Source of the DNA: Diphasiastrum complanatum
Taxonomy: Eukaryota > Streptophyta > Lycopodiopsida > Lycopodiales > Lycopodiaceae
Assembly: GCA_029204225.1 (NCBI GenBank)
Contig: CM055100.1
Coordinates: 55,177,597 to 55,241,596 of the forward strand
Length of the DNA stretch: 64,000 nt
Reading direction: 5' to 3'
In this document: piece after piece, positions 48,401-59,649 of the stretch
Position numbering within the stretch: the first letter of the stretch is position 1
Layout: every line of letters begins with the position of its first letter
Translations under genes and position numbers: made by a program
The notes under the pieces: generated by a model
What the model was told of the DNA's origin: nothing
What the model saw: only the letters and a program-made list of their open reading frames with translations
Databases searched by the model: none

Positions 48401-48867
48401 TTAAAGCATGAAAAAGGATCATTATTTAAGTTGTCCTCAAAAACTAGAATGGAGCGTAATACAGGAAACTGGCACATCATCAGTCCGCCAGCTTGTAGAT
48501 CTCTAAAAAATTCTCGTGAACTTGATCCTTTTTGGTACACTAATGCTGGCATTTTGAAAATTGGTCCAGAATAGCCTCTCTGATTTGATACCTCAACCCT
48601 AAACTTGGCATTGCCTGGCCCTTCCCATTTGAGCTTAATACTTTGCGAATGAACACCACGACATCTACTTGCAATAGAGTTAAAAGTGCCACTGCATAAA
48701 TATTCTGATTTGTTTCCAGGTTTATGTGATATATCACCATGATATCTTCTTGAAACAAGCGTCACATATGAGCCTGCAGAAATATTTTCTCGAGAAACAG
48801 AATATAAAAATTTTGTTTCCATACTGAGAATCAGTGGATAATGCTGTAGGCAGATTAAACCACACAA
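45475..48867 (-). CDS. PLS-class pentatricopeptide repeat protein, E domain, E+ and DYW lost
   Basis: One uninterrupted frame of 1130 codons. The first ~250 residues are non-repetitive and would include an organelle transit peptide; Met16 (M-E-T-K-F-L-Y) is a plausible alternative start. From about residue 250 there are seven P-L-S triplets, each marked by a W-N/T-A-M-I-A-G-Y-type motif and M-Y-x-K-C-G, roughly 22-24 PPR motifs. The E motif ends at R-E-M-M-K-E-K-E. Such proteins bind organelle RNA one base per repeat and specify C-to-U (in ferns also U-to-C) editing sites or RNA processing. Out of frame just after the stop lies a good E+ motif, so the C-terminus was lost by a one-base deletion; any editing function would need a partner supplying the deaminase. 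Target site and organelle cannot be read from the sequence. Confidence 0.9.
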   Translation of the reverse strand: MCGLICLQHYPLILSMETKFLYSVSRENISAGSYVTLVSRRYHGDISHKPGNKSEYLCSGTFNSIASRCRGVHSQSIKLKWEGPGNAKFRVEVSNQRGYSGPIFKMPALVYQKGSSSREFFRDLQAGGLMMCQFPVLRSILVFEDNLNNDPFSCFKILVSQRRSKVKYIMNDIKHQSRSFLPEAIKSKASSGLDSITVVHSGNFHKPDSNSNLTDETWKIQSCSISKVSANVSQDRVARQDKQKLSCNFNYLISPNQALIRVGMLYKQGNLREGLQVLMGMSQKAMLKYALVYVHLLRECGKKKVLRDGKQIHNQVISCRLEGNAYIASALISMYAKCGSLQDARMVFDKTPNMNIVSWTAMIAGYAKQGDGEEAMALFLRMKRQRFQPDKVTFIWVLNACASVGCLEQGKQIHDEVIEAGLESDIFVATALVDMYSKCGCLVLAQNVFDKMPERNLVSWNAMIAGHVKHGSRIEEALNLSEQLKCKGLKADAVTYVSLVGACARFQTLDRGKQVHAEILAAGLESNIFVGTALIDMYSKCGSLLDARQVFDRMPMRNVVAWNAMIAGYAKHGDGNEALKLFQCMKYGGVRPDGVTFVEVLCACSRLAALEQGRQVHSDIIKGGYHTDIFVGTALVDMYAKCGSLAQANKVLHQMTVRNVISWNALLAGYTKLGKHNEVLELFWKMKLENIVPDEVTFSCILNACNSHEALEAGKQIHAEIIERGLHSDVFMGNALINMYSNCGSILQARRVFDGMHTPNVVSWTSMATAYVKHGDPAEALRLCKEMQEDGLKPDEMTFVCMLDACTKLGALEMGMQIHSDIIEAGFESNVFIGTSLINMYGKCGSFAHAIQTFDFIPTRNTITWNAVISMYSKHGRSMEALAVFKKMKQEGFKPDGVTFVCILNACASLTALEQGQQVHVDIVEAGYESDIFVGNALIDMYAKCGDIEQAFWVFNQMPEKNIISWNAIIAGFCIHAHSAEALRLFRKMQEQQLKPDKITFVSLLSLCSHLGLVERGRGLFDSMIRDYGLEPSSEHYGCLTDLLGRAGLLKEAEHFIAEMPIPPHISNWMSLLGACRIHTNLELAESTARNILKLEPRNSAACVLMSNIYAMSGKWDKVMEWREMMKEKE

Positions 48868-49127
48868 ATCCCCTCCCGTGGCAATTGCACGCTTAAGGAG
48901 GCTGGTAGAGGATCATCTCTTTAATAAATATGGTATAAATCTCCATCCTTCATCCGTGTACAAGCACTTGCATAGACAATATATTCTTTATGTGCAAGCC
49001 ATTCCACCAAATTGCAGGATCTAAGCTGCAGGAAGAGTATTTTAATCAGCACAATGATGACCACGGAATCTCTTTTAGCTAGTGATTAAATCTCTATCTT
49101 ATACCCTACCCCCTAAATCCGAAGCTA

Positions 49128-49367
49128 AAACCCTAAACTGACATAAACGAGACTAAGGCATGAACATCCAATTGTGCAAAGACCGAAACAGTGGACTAAT
49201 TTCTGCAGGACATGCACTATTTTTTGTAGTAGTTTCTAAAACCATACACCTTAAACCCTAAACCCACATTGATGAGACTAAATCACGAAGATCAAACTGT
49301 GCGAAGCACCCAAGAACCGCACTAACTTCAGCAAGAAATGCAGCTAGTTTTTTGAGTAGTTTCTTGA
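49128..49367. repeat. Duplicated ~120-bp module, each with a telo-box, upstream of the PPR gene
   Basis: Two imperfect copies (49128-49252 and 49253-49367) both start AAACCCTAAAC and share ACATNNANGAGACTAA, an AACTGTGC-type word and TAGTTTCT. The AAACCCTAA telo-box is a known plant promoter element bound by TRB/AtPurα-type factors in translation and organelle-related genes. The modules sit 260-500 bases before the PPR start codon, in the expected promoter or 5' UTR. Confidence 0.65.
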
Positions 49368-49649
49368 TCAGAAGCAGTGCAAACAAAAGTACTCTCCATA
49401 AGATCTAATCATCACAGCATAATTATTTTTGAGCATCCAAACAATAAACCAGCAATTGCATCATACAGACTTACCTATCATTCAAGAACATGCCTTGTGC
49501 TGGTACAGCAATTGGCTGCCTGCCTGGACTCAACGCTTGCCGCCATGCCACATTGTTCAATTATCATTAGCTCGATCAACAGAATCATAAACCTCCTCGC
49601 TCCTGCTTCTGCTGCATTGCTTTGATTATAATTGTTTATGCCTCTGTTG

Positions 49650-49763
49650 GCAATACCCAAAGCCCTAACCCTCGACCCTAAATGTTACCACTTGTGTTCT
49701 TTGTTAGCAATACCCCAAGCCCTAACCCTCAGCCCTAAATGTTACCACTTGTGTTGTTTGTTG
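49650..49763. repeat. 57-bp tandem duplication with CCCTAACCCT words
   Basis: Copies at 49650-49706 and 49707-49763 share GCAATACCC, AGCCCTAACCCTC and CCCTAAATGTTACCACTTGTGTT. The content is telomere-repeat-like, but only isolated words are present, so it is not an interstitial telomere array. Confidence 0.85.
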
Positions 49764-51760
49764 TAAAATAGTGTGTTACTTGCAATACAGTTCACCCCAT
49801 TGACCCTAAATCTGGATTGGGATGGCCCTAAGGCACACAACTGTGTCCTTGTTGCAATTGAGCCCATTAGTGCCGACAATCTTGTCATTTCCATCCCCTG
49901 GTTACAAGCATGGGCTACAGTCGTAAGGCCATGATTCCTCCTTTTCCAAAAAGTCAATCGATTGATCTTCTATTGCTCATGATTGATTATGATCGATTGT
50001 CTTTGGCCTTACCTCTAGCATTGGAGATTGATGTTGACTTCCAACCAACTAGTTGGATATATAGTGTGCCAAGGCTGCCAAAGTTAGTCGTTCCTCTAAC
50101 CCTAGATATCTACCTTTAGGTCATTCTCCTATTTCCAAGACTTTAGTCAAAAAAGTCTTTCTCGTTTTTTCCAATCACATTGTGCTTCGTCTAGCACTAT
50201 GCCTAATTGACTCGTCTTGTTTACCCTTCTAAATAGAATTTTTGGTCAATAGGTTTTGACCCTAGAACATAGGAGTAATTCAACTCATTAAACTGTATGG
50301 GTCTAACAATAGATCCAATTCCCAACCTTTGAATAGCTTACATGTACAAACATTGACGTCATAATTTGTAGGTGTGATTTCCTAAATTATAAGTTTTTGT
50401 GCTTTGATATAGATGTTTGCCACGTGGTTGAAAGGCGTGCACTAGCCAAAATAAGTGCCTTGATGTGCATGGACCTACATAACCTAGGATAGTGGAGGTC
50501 AATCCAACCGATTGCCTCAAATCCAATTGTAAGTTACGCAAATTTTTATGTATTAGGTTTTCACATCGATTATTGTGTATAGAGCAATATTCTATCTGTC
50601 TTAAAATGTTGCGTTTTGCATTTTTGTATCCATCGAATATAAGTGAATGACAATCAATACAATCTCTTGCAAACATCAAAGATGTCATTCATTCTATATC
50701 AGTCGTCGCTCTCTAAGATCATTTTTAGTTTCTAGCGTTTTCTTTTACGATTCTTCCTACATACAACATGCAGAAGATGGTCTAAGTGGAATGTTGGAAG
50801 CCATATCTCTACCCCTTTTGAGGAATGAAGTCATCTAGATTCTACCATTGCATAAAGTTTTAGATCAAGCATAGGCTCAAAAACCGACAGACTACATTGG
50901 TTTTTGCCTTTTGCAAATTTTTGTAGATCTTTGTGCTAGATGAAATGTTCGTAGAACATCAATGATGTTCATTATTAAAGATTTAAAATGATGATATGAA
51001 TCATAAATCCTTGATGATGACCATTGGGATACAAAAAGTGATGGCAACATTGAATGTAAAGTTGATGAGTAATTTAAGAATTTTAGATATCATAAAAAAA
51101 GAAGATGTTTTTTTCTATGTTTTATTATAGAAGATGGATCAACAATAACTGGACGACATTAGCTAGAGAGTTTGCAGTGAACCATCACGATTTAAATATA
51201 GATTGCGGTGAAGCAAAATGATGTTATTGTTACAACAATGACTTGGAAGGGGACCAGACTGTGAACTACATACGATTGGAACCTACGATGCTACATTTTG
51301 ACATTTCTCAAAACTAATGTTTTCGATTTTGAATGGGTCAAATATATGCCCTTAAGTTGTTGGGCCATGCGGATTTAGGCAGCTTTCTTTATAGCTCCGA
51401 GCTGAGTGTCTTGCCCTCTATTCCATGTACCTTAAGGGCATAGATAAAGTGAAATTAGAATTCGGAGGGCTTAAACCTATCATTTCCCTACAAGTTAGTT
51501 TATTTTTCTATCTTTGTTTTCCAACAAGCCAAATCGATTCTTTGCTTCTTAGTTCTGAGAACAAAAGCAATAAAAGGCTTGCTAACATATAGAAGATTTC
51601 TTCCACTAATCTATGTTTCCCATCTCTTTTATTACTCTCCACATAACTTTTCAAGTAGATGAATTTGGAAAATTAACCCAATTCATGCAAAGTCCTTTGG
51701 TGTCACATAATTCATGTATTCTTTATTCAAGTCGGATAAGTTGCCTTTTTAGTATATAGT
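49764..51760. other. No gene recognised
   Basis: Intergenic sequence with scattered short open frames that show no family resemblance. Confidence 0.45.
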
Positions 51761-51837
51761 ATATATTCATGACAATTTTTTTTGGTAAGAACTTGTATTT
51801 GCGATTTGATTATATGACAAGACATTGTTGTTTTCAG

Positions 51838-53466
51838 ATTATTCATGACACGGGTCTTTCAGACCCAATTGCAGAGATTGAGAGTATGGAATTGGGAGAG
51901 GATGTTGAGCTTACACGAGCAACCCAATCAAATGTGGAGACTAGAGCAATAACTACGGATGTTGGTGATGCCCATGAAAGTGGAGATGTGATTGCTTTAG
52001 GTGGTAAGAGGGATAGAAAGAAATCTATATCGGTTGACGAAATAGGTAATGTGCCTTTAACATTCCATTTGGATATGTTGTCGAATACAATGGCTTGACT
52101 AAGGGTAAGTAGGTCCTCTCAACCCCCTTTGGTTCCATTGTGTCGAATTTTGTCCAGTCGAGCCATTCGAACAATTGGAAAACAAAGGCTACGTATGAAA
52201 CATGTATTAAAGGAATAATATGGGTACTTGATGGAGAAGGGTGACTTTATACTGTCAATGGCAACACCCTCAGGGCAATTGTGCTTGTAAAAGATCATAT
52301 AAAAGCTCTTTGGGAACAACTAAGTTCTGACTTTGATGATGCAGTCTCAGATGATCCTTGTCAGAGTGACATGCAAGGACGCATGTTCATGTGTTGGGAT
52401 TAAATCATCGTGTTGCTGGTTGGATGGAGGCAATACACGAAGAGTTTGCATGTGACATAAGTCAACATGTGTTGGTCTGAGCTAGCTTCATTGAGCCCAA
52501 TGTCGAGAGTGGTATGGCACTTTTGTCCTCTATGACCCGAATCAACAAGTTTATCTAATGGTTAAATTTTGAAACATCTCATGTTTTTATTCGCCTTTTG
52601 TATTTTTATTCGATAACAATTCAAGAACTGTAATATTGAATATTGGCAAGAATAATCAAATTCCATTTTCCAGGGCCAATGCAACTCGAAAATGTTGAAT
52701 CCTTCAGTGACTACTTTACGGATTTCAAGCTGCAATACCGAAAAAAAAAATGTTTTGCTCTATTGATCCTGACATGGAACTAGCGAAAAGTGCTAAAGAG
52801 CAGGCAGATATAAAGGGTAGCTCAACACGAGTAGTTTGGAGGTCATGAGATGAATGTGCATTCGATTACACCTATAAATTTTCAAAGTATGATTTTGCAA
52901 TTGTATAATAATTTGTGATGATGATATACAGGTGCATATAAAATTTGGTGAAATCAAACAAACTTGAGAAATTGCCCTCGTACTTCAAGCTTTGGACTCA
53001 AACTACAGACAAGGAGAGTTGTATGTATAGTGATGTATATCACTTCAATGAGCATACAAGTTTGAGTGAGTGGGAGGTGGAAAACAATCCTTGGTGGATT
53101 GACTTTCCAAGAGGTTCTTGCCCAGAGAAAGAGAGCTATAACATGCATTTCAAGGGCAAACTTTCTGTTCCTACGCATGACAATTGATGGGCCCCATTTA
53201 GAGATGGAAATGGTAGTTTCACTAGGACGAAAACCAACAAATTGACGAGAGAGTGCCACGACAACGTCTAGCAAAGGTAAATCATAAAGGAGAGGAACAA
53301 ATGAGTGCACCTATCATTGACACTACTCGTACGATGGCACCTAGTGTGAAGCGCCCACTTGAATCTTTTGACTTCAACAAACCATTGTTCATCTCAATCC
53401 AGCTTGGTAGCAAGGTTTGGTTGATAGTTTTTACACATTTGCAAGTTGCCATTGGTATGCTCATAT
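51838..53466 (+). other. Degenerate coding-like sequence, family unknown
   Basis: A frame after a TTGTTTTCAG splice-like site (51838-52098) encodes an acidic peptide ending in H-L-D-M-L-S-N-T-M-A. Further short coding-like pieces follow (52945-53187, 53253-53466), broken by stops. The region is interrupted at 53467 by a solo LTR and may continue at 54118. It has the look of an old transposase gene, but no motif confirms that. Confidence 0.25.
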
Positions 53467-54112
53467 TGTGAAAGATTTCAGATCACTAAGGTCCAAAATA
53501 CCCCTTTGATCTTTGGTTAGAAAACAATCAACTCCACCAATTTTGCCAATGTGGAAAAATCAGCATCTATACCAAAAATGAGATGCAAACTCTAATAGAA
53601 CTTGATCAAACATGAACCAAAACACAAAGTACTGTTAATGTCCGTACAATTACAGTAAGCTACTGTATTTCACACGTGTGGATCTGAAAATAGCAATTAA
53701 TGATCATTCTACACATAGAATTGCAAGATATCACAAGTATAGTGCACCAATGGATAGTAGAACCCAAGAGAACCATGTATAAGCATGAATGAGATAAGAG
53801 AGAGAGAAAAATTTCTCTTCCCACGAGTTACATCCTTTATAACAGGTCCTAAACCTAAATTGCCACTTGGTTTCCCTCCAAAATGTAAACCCTACTATAT
53901 TTGGGACTAGATTCAATGTACCCTTCATTCAAATTTGAATCTACTCAAACTCGACTTCTACATTTCCCACACTTTCAAAAAGTGTTTATTCAAAATACTT
54001 TTAGACTAACATAACTTTCAAAAGTCAAACTCTAAGTCTAATATGAAAATTGGCCTCAATTGCCAAATATAAAAATGTAGCAAATTTGACTAAACTAGTT
54101 GAATCTTTCACA
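53467..54112 (-). mobile_element. Solo copia-type LTR with 5-bp target duplication
   Basis: The 646-base LTR begins TGTGAAAGATT and ends AATCTTTCACA, an 11-base perfect inverted end. CATAT flanks it on both sides (53462-53466 and 54113-54117). It is the intact counterpart of the truncated LTR at 14156-14782, whose primer-binding site shows the minus orientation. No internal sequence is present, so it arose by LTR-LTR recombination. Confidence 0.92.
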
Positions 54113-54176
54113 CATATCATGTCGAAAGCTTTTTGAGTTCTAATGCGCATTTTATCATTTTTGACAGATTTTTACC

Positions 54177-54608
54177 ATGTGTGGAGATATATTAAATATT
54201 GCTGGGTGTGCTGGTTCTAAAACAACAACAGGCGAGATGCTTGTCATTCTCTCGCATTTAAAGTCAGTTTGCACAGGGTCTAGGACCAGGAGAGGTAAAA
54301 TTGTTTCTTATAGTACCGACCTTGTGCTGCTCAACTTTTCCCCAAGCATAGTACCTGATGGATTATCTGGCAATGTCCCTACATGGAATAAATTGGATGA
54401 TCGATTGTTTGAGAGTACTATACAATTTACATCTGCAATAATAGTTGATGTTGAGTTGGTCGTCTCGATTGTCGGTGTGCCCGAAATTCCTTTGCTGGTT
54501 AGGGTTGCCAAGAAATGTGGCCTAAAAGTGCTACATCATGCTATTCTCCAAGAAATTGATAGATTTGGAGTGAGTATGACGAGTGTCAGGTATAAATCTG
54601 TTGAATAG
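54177..54608 (+). CDS. Hypothetical 143-codon ORF, family unknown
   Basis: The frame M-C-G-D-I-L-N-I-A-G is followed by a mixed hydrophobic/polar sequence with I-V-G-V-P-E-I-P-L-L-V-R-V-A-K-K. It starts 60 bases after the solo LTR's target duplication and may be the continuation of the decayed coding-like region at 51.8-53.5 kb. I recognise no domain; it could be a fragment of a transposon gene or a chance frame. Confidence 0.25.
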   Translation: MCGDILNIAGCAGSKTTTGEMLVILSHLKSVCTGSRTRRGKIVSYSTDLVLLNFSPSIVPDGLSGNVPTWNKLDDRLFESTIQFTSAIIVDVELVVSIVGVPEIPLLVRVAKKCGLKVLHHAILQEIDRFGVSMTSVRYKSVE

Positions 54609-54881
54609 CATCATGGATCTAGTGATTTATTATGATATTTATCATATTTGTATCAACAATTGAGAGTTTGACCATTGTATTGTGTAGATGTACATGCTAG
54701 GAGTTTACATATTGTGCCGCACAGATGCCTCGCCGCAGTTGCCTATGGGTGATTCAGATTCAATTGACCCCTCCTTGTTTGGAAGTATGACTGATCATTG
54801 AATACATTATTATCCTCTAGTGGAGAGACTAATTGACCAAGCCACGTCCATGCCGGCACGAGGGGGGATGGATAAGAGTCT

Positions 54882-56597
54882 TCATCTCTTGCATACTGTG
54901 TTGCAAGCCTTCAGTTGTCTGCGGTGGCCTTTGTTAAAGCCGTTTGCATTGCGGTTGTGGTTGTTTACGATTTCTTCCTGTGGGCAGTTCCCATGTATTT
55001 CTACAGGTAACGCCTGTTGGCCCTTTACATGTATTCCTGCATGTTTTGGTTCATAAGCTAGCAATGCTTTGTGGGTAGAAACTGCATGTTTCTTCAGCTC
55101 CCTCTCAAAGCGTGGTAGTCTTATGATTCCTAAGCTGGCTCTTTGCCTTTCAAACAATCCCTTATCTAAGAGTTTTGTGAATATGTTAGCAACCATCCGC
55201 TTGGTCAGAACGAACATAGTTCTTAGCTCGTCCTTCTCGACCATGTCTCTGATCAAATGATACTTGATCGCAATGTGATTCATTCTTGAATGAAACACAA
55301 GATCTTTTGTCAGATGTATAGTAGAAGTGTTGTGTCCATGTACAATGTCAGCGGTTCGTTGGTGCTTTCTCCCAGTCCATCTAGTAATTGTTTGAGCCAT
55401 GTCAGCTCATTAGCCATCTTGGCTGCAACAACATACTCTGCCTCACAAGAAGATTGGACAGTTCTTGTCTGCTTCCTGCTGACCCAAATAACAATTTTAT
55501 TTCTCGCGATGGTACAGGCTCCTAAGACGCTCTTGGAGTCTTCTTTGATTGATGTCTAGCTCGCATCACTATAGAACTTCACCTGAAATCCCGCGTCACA
55601 ACAATAACAAAGCTCATAGTCCTTTGTATGCTGCAGGTATTGCAGGATCCTCTTGGCAATTTTCCAGTGTATAGGTCTTGGATCTATGTTGAACTGGCTT
55701 AATCTGAACACTGCGTAAGCAATGTCTGGCCACGTATTGTTTGTCAAGTACATCAAATAACCAATAAGGCTTCTGTATGCTGCATTGCTTCCCGTTCTGC
55801 ACCGTCTCTGGGACAGTCTTTATTTGTTAGTACTGTGCCAAGAATCATCAGAGTATTTACTCCCTTGCAATCAGCCATCTGAAAATAATCAATTATTTTT
55901 TGAATGTATCTTGATTGGTGTAGATACAATCTACCACCTTCAAGATATCTGTCAATCTGCAAGCTCAGGTAGCATTTTGCTTCTCCTAGGTCTAATATTT
56001 CAAAGTGCTTTAAAATATCCTCTTTCACTTGTGCAATCAGTGTGTCTCTCTTTGACAAAATTAGTGTGTCATCAATATAGACACCAATAATGATTACTTC
56101 ACTATCTACGATATTTACATAGATGTTGTAATCTGCCATTAAAGGCTGGAAGCCTAAGGATCTGAGTACGTGATCCTTCTTCTTGTACCACTGCCTAGCG
56201 GAATTTTGCAAGCATAGTCAGCAAATGACTTATAGGTAAAACCTGGTGGCTGGTCCATGTAGACTTTTTCCTTCAGGTCTCCATGCAGAAATGTCTTCTT
56301 CTCATCTACAATATGGATCTTCAGATTGTAGGCTGCTACGTATGCAAACAACAAACAAATAGATGTGTGCTTGACAACGGGAGAAAAGGCTTCAATATAG
56401 TCAATACCATACTTCTGTGAGAAACCTTTCACAACTAGCCTGGCTTTGTATTTTAATACATTGCCATGTGGTTCATATTTGTACTTGTAGACCCACTTGC
56501 ATTTGACAGTCTTCATTTCTGCTAGAATTGGTTCAAGAGTCCACACGCTGTTTAGCTCCATGGAATGTATTTCATCTTCCATAACTTTTATCCACAT
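54882..56597 (-). pseudogene. Ty1/copia reverse transcriptase and RNase H
   Basis: From 56597 the RT opens with W-I-K-V-M-E-D-E-I and continues through C-K-W-V-Y-K-Y-K and A-R-L-V-V-K-G-F-S-Q to F-L-H-G-D-L-K-E. A break at 56210 is followed by G-V-Y-I-D-D-T-L-I-L, the YVDD-type catalytic motif with Ile. Then M-Y-L-T-N-N-T-W-P-D-I-A-Y (55756) leads to RNase H (K-F-Y-S-D-A-S, then C-E-A-E-Y) and the end R-M-V-A-N-I-F-T-K near 55210. At least four stops or frame changes occur. Integrase and gag are absent, as are both LTRs. The final ~60 codons of the frame past R-A-S-L-G may be non-coding. Confidence 0.88.
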
Positions 56598-56599
56598 AT

Positions 56600-57342
<743 letters not shown>

Positions 57343-58078
57343 TTATTCATCATCACAAGATTCAAATTCATCAGCCAATACATCTTGCAACTCATCTCCG
57401 CTTAGATGATTTTCATCATCACTATAGTAATCGGACCCTCTCTCAATATTGTCGTTTGGGTCAGAATCATTCGATTCATTTATAGTATTTTCTATAATAT
57501 TTAAAGAACTTGGAGATATTTCTATATCCGCATCAACCATGTTTGTGTTGTCAATATTCAAGTCCTCCATTTCACTCTCAATGTATGCATTTTCAAATAC
57601 ATAGCGCGTGGCTTTATTTGAACAACATACCACCACTTGTTGTTTAGTCGATCCGATTGAAAAAATACCTGCACATTTAACAATGTTAAGTTAAAAAACT
57701 TGTTCCAACATGGAACTAAGGTCCACATGAATAGTTAATTGTAATGAAATAGTGCATGTTACTGATTATGATTGAGAAAAAATGAATGTCATGTGACACA
57801 CCTCTTCACAATGACAAGGCAACACCAATGTGTCTGAATAATCCATGCTTAATGTCTTGGTTGAATCGATAGCAAAAAATCCACTACGATCTCTTTTCAC
57901 GGCAAAAAATCCAATCTCTTTTCACGGTTGCATTTTACATGAACTTATGTAAAATCGGACCCTTGATAATTGATTTTGAACAATTTTACATCAAACAAAA
58001 AGTATTTTCCATTTTCACCAAAACACACTTCATATATATCTTGAATAGTTCCTACATACTCAAGCCCTATTGTGGCTA
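57343..58078 (-). pseudogene. CACTA transposase tail (DUF4216-like and acidic C-terminus)
   Basis: On the minus strand from 58078: G-L-E-Y-V-G-T-I-Q-D-I-Y-E-V, then F-L-F-D-V-K-L-F-K, the DUF4216 pattern found near the end of plant TNP2 proteins. After several breaks an open frame of 97 codons (57636-57343), very rich in Asp, Glu, Ser and Asn, ends in E-F-E-S-C-D-D-E. It stops 3 bases before the TA tract. The rest of the transposase is cut off by the LTR that starts at 58079. Confidence 0.6.
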
Positions 58079-58472
58079 TGTTAGCCGATTCTCTAGTGCC
58101 GAGCCAGGCTGAAGACACAAGTTATCTCTCACCCATGACCGAGGAGGTCTCAGAAGGAAGAGAGCAGAAGAAGCTAAGAGCTGAGCATGAGAGCCGTGGA
58201 AATACTAGCTAGGAAGACAGTGAGTAACTAGGTGAGCCTACATGGTGTATCCCAAAGAAGGAATGACCATGTAGGAGCTAGTAATGTTTCCTAGGCATTG
58301 TAAATAAAGATAGAACCCCCTTAAATTAGTTAGAGTGAGCCACCATTTGATGGTGACCTTTAGTGGAAGGGCAAATTCCACATGTAATTCGAATTTAGTG
58401 GAATTGCCACATGGGCTCCACATGGGCAACCTTCTTGCTTATTTAAGGGCCCCCCCTCTCTTGTGAGGGAGT
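58079..58472 (+). mobile_element. LTR piece, same family as 27560-28546
   Basis: TGTTAGCCGATTCTC to TTGTGAGGGAG is near-identical to the first ~395 bases of the 27.6-kb LTR, including the TATTTAAGGG box (58440). Instead of that LTR's remaining ~590 bases a CAACCGGAG minisatellite follows. Either the U5 was replaced or this is a related subfamily. On the left it abuts the CACTA tail. Confidence 0.75.
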
Positions 58473-58880
58473 TCTCAACCGTAGCATTTCGCTCACATCT
58501 CAACCGGAGTGTTCAGTCAAAACTCGACCGGAGCACTCCCATCACATCTCAACCGGAGCACTCCACTCAGTTCTCAACTGGAGCATTTCGCTCACATCTC
58601 AACTGGAGTATTCAATCAAATCTCAACTGAAGAACTCTCCTCAGATCTCGACCAGAGCACTCTGCTCAGATCTCAACCGGAGCACTTGCTCGCATCTCAA
58701 CCGACGTGTTCCATCAGATCTCAATCGAAGAACTCTGCTCAGATCTCAATCGGAGCACTTGCTCGCATCTCAACCGACGTGTTCCATCATAACTCAACCG
58801 GAGCACTGCTTTCGAATCTCAACTGGAGCCGAACCCTCGTCAAATTTCAACCGGAGCCGGAACCTTTCTCAAATTTCGAC
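58473..58880. repeat. CTCAACCGGAGCACTC minisatellite
   Basis: About 17 units of 22-28 bases with core TCTCAACCGGAGCACT. Some read CAACTGGAG or CGACCGGAG. It lies between the LTR piece and the gag gene, as a leader. Confidence 0.92.
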
Positions 58881-59640
58881 CGATGACCATTCGTCCTTGA
58901 CTGTCACAAACCGCAATATTACGGACTACGAATCCGTCATCACCTCCAGCCGCAAACGACCTTCATCGACTACTAGCCCGAAAACGACCTTCATCAACTG
59001 CCAACCCGTAACAGACCGCAAACCACATGCCGCAACCGTAACAGCCCGCAAATGACCGCCACATCCGTAATCCCAAGGCCTACCACGAATACCTCCACCA
59101 TCCCTCATCGCAATATTACGGCCTACGACTCCGTCATCACCTCTAGCCATAAACGACCATCATCGACTGCAACAAACTGCCATCGACCATCCAGCCCAAT
59201 CGACCACCATAGATGGCCACAACCATCCTTGACCACCATCCATCGCCATATTACGGCCTACGACTCCTAGAACTTCAACGACTGCCATCACCCGCACACA
59301 ACCGTCATAGCCCACAATAGACTGCAAACAGACCGCAATAGACCTCAATCGACAGCCACAGACCACAACCACCACATTTCGACAACCGTATCCACCGTAA
59401 CCAGAGTGCACATGCTTATTTCCACAATCCTACGACACTCTATGAGCTGTCATGAATCGCCCTTACGATCCGAATACTACAGACGACTATCCACCAGAGA
59501 TGGTCTCCCCATCCACCGAACAGGCTTGATTTAACAGGTGTTCCCGGATGAAATCCCAAGTCCAAGAGCCATCCACAAACCCATTCGGCAGATGGGAACC
59601 TATGCGTTATGAAGCTCCATACGAATGACCACAATTTCAT
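58881..59640. repeat. Degenerate CCGCAA/TCGCAATATTACGG repeats in the retroelement leader
   Basis: Three variants of CGCAATATTACGGCCTACGA occur at about 58911, 59109 and 59240, the first two followed by CCGTCATCACCTC. They are embedded in CCGCAA- and CGACC-rich sequence. No long coding frame with family resemblance is present. Confidence 0.7.
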
Positions 59641-59649
59641 GCTGCGGAA

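Noticed and set aside
49640-49770. CCCTAA words as an interstitial telomere array
   Set aside because: Only isolated CCCTAA/CCCTAAA words within a 57-base duplicated unit are present, with no run of adjacent telomere repeats.
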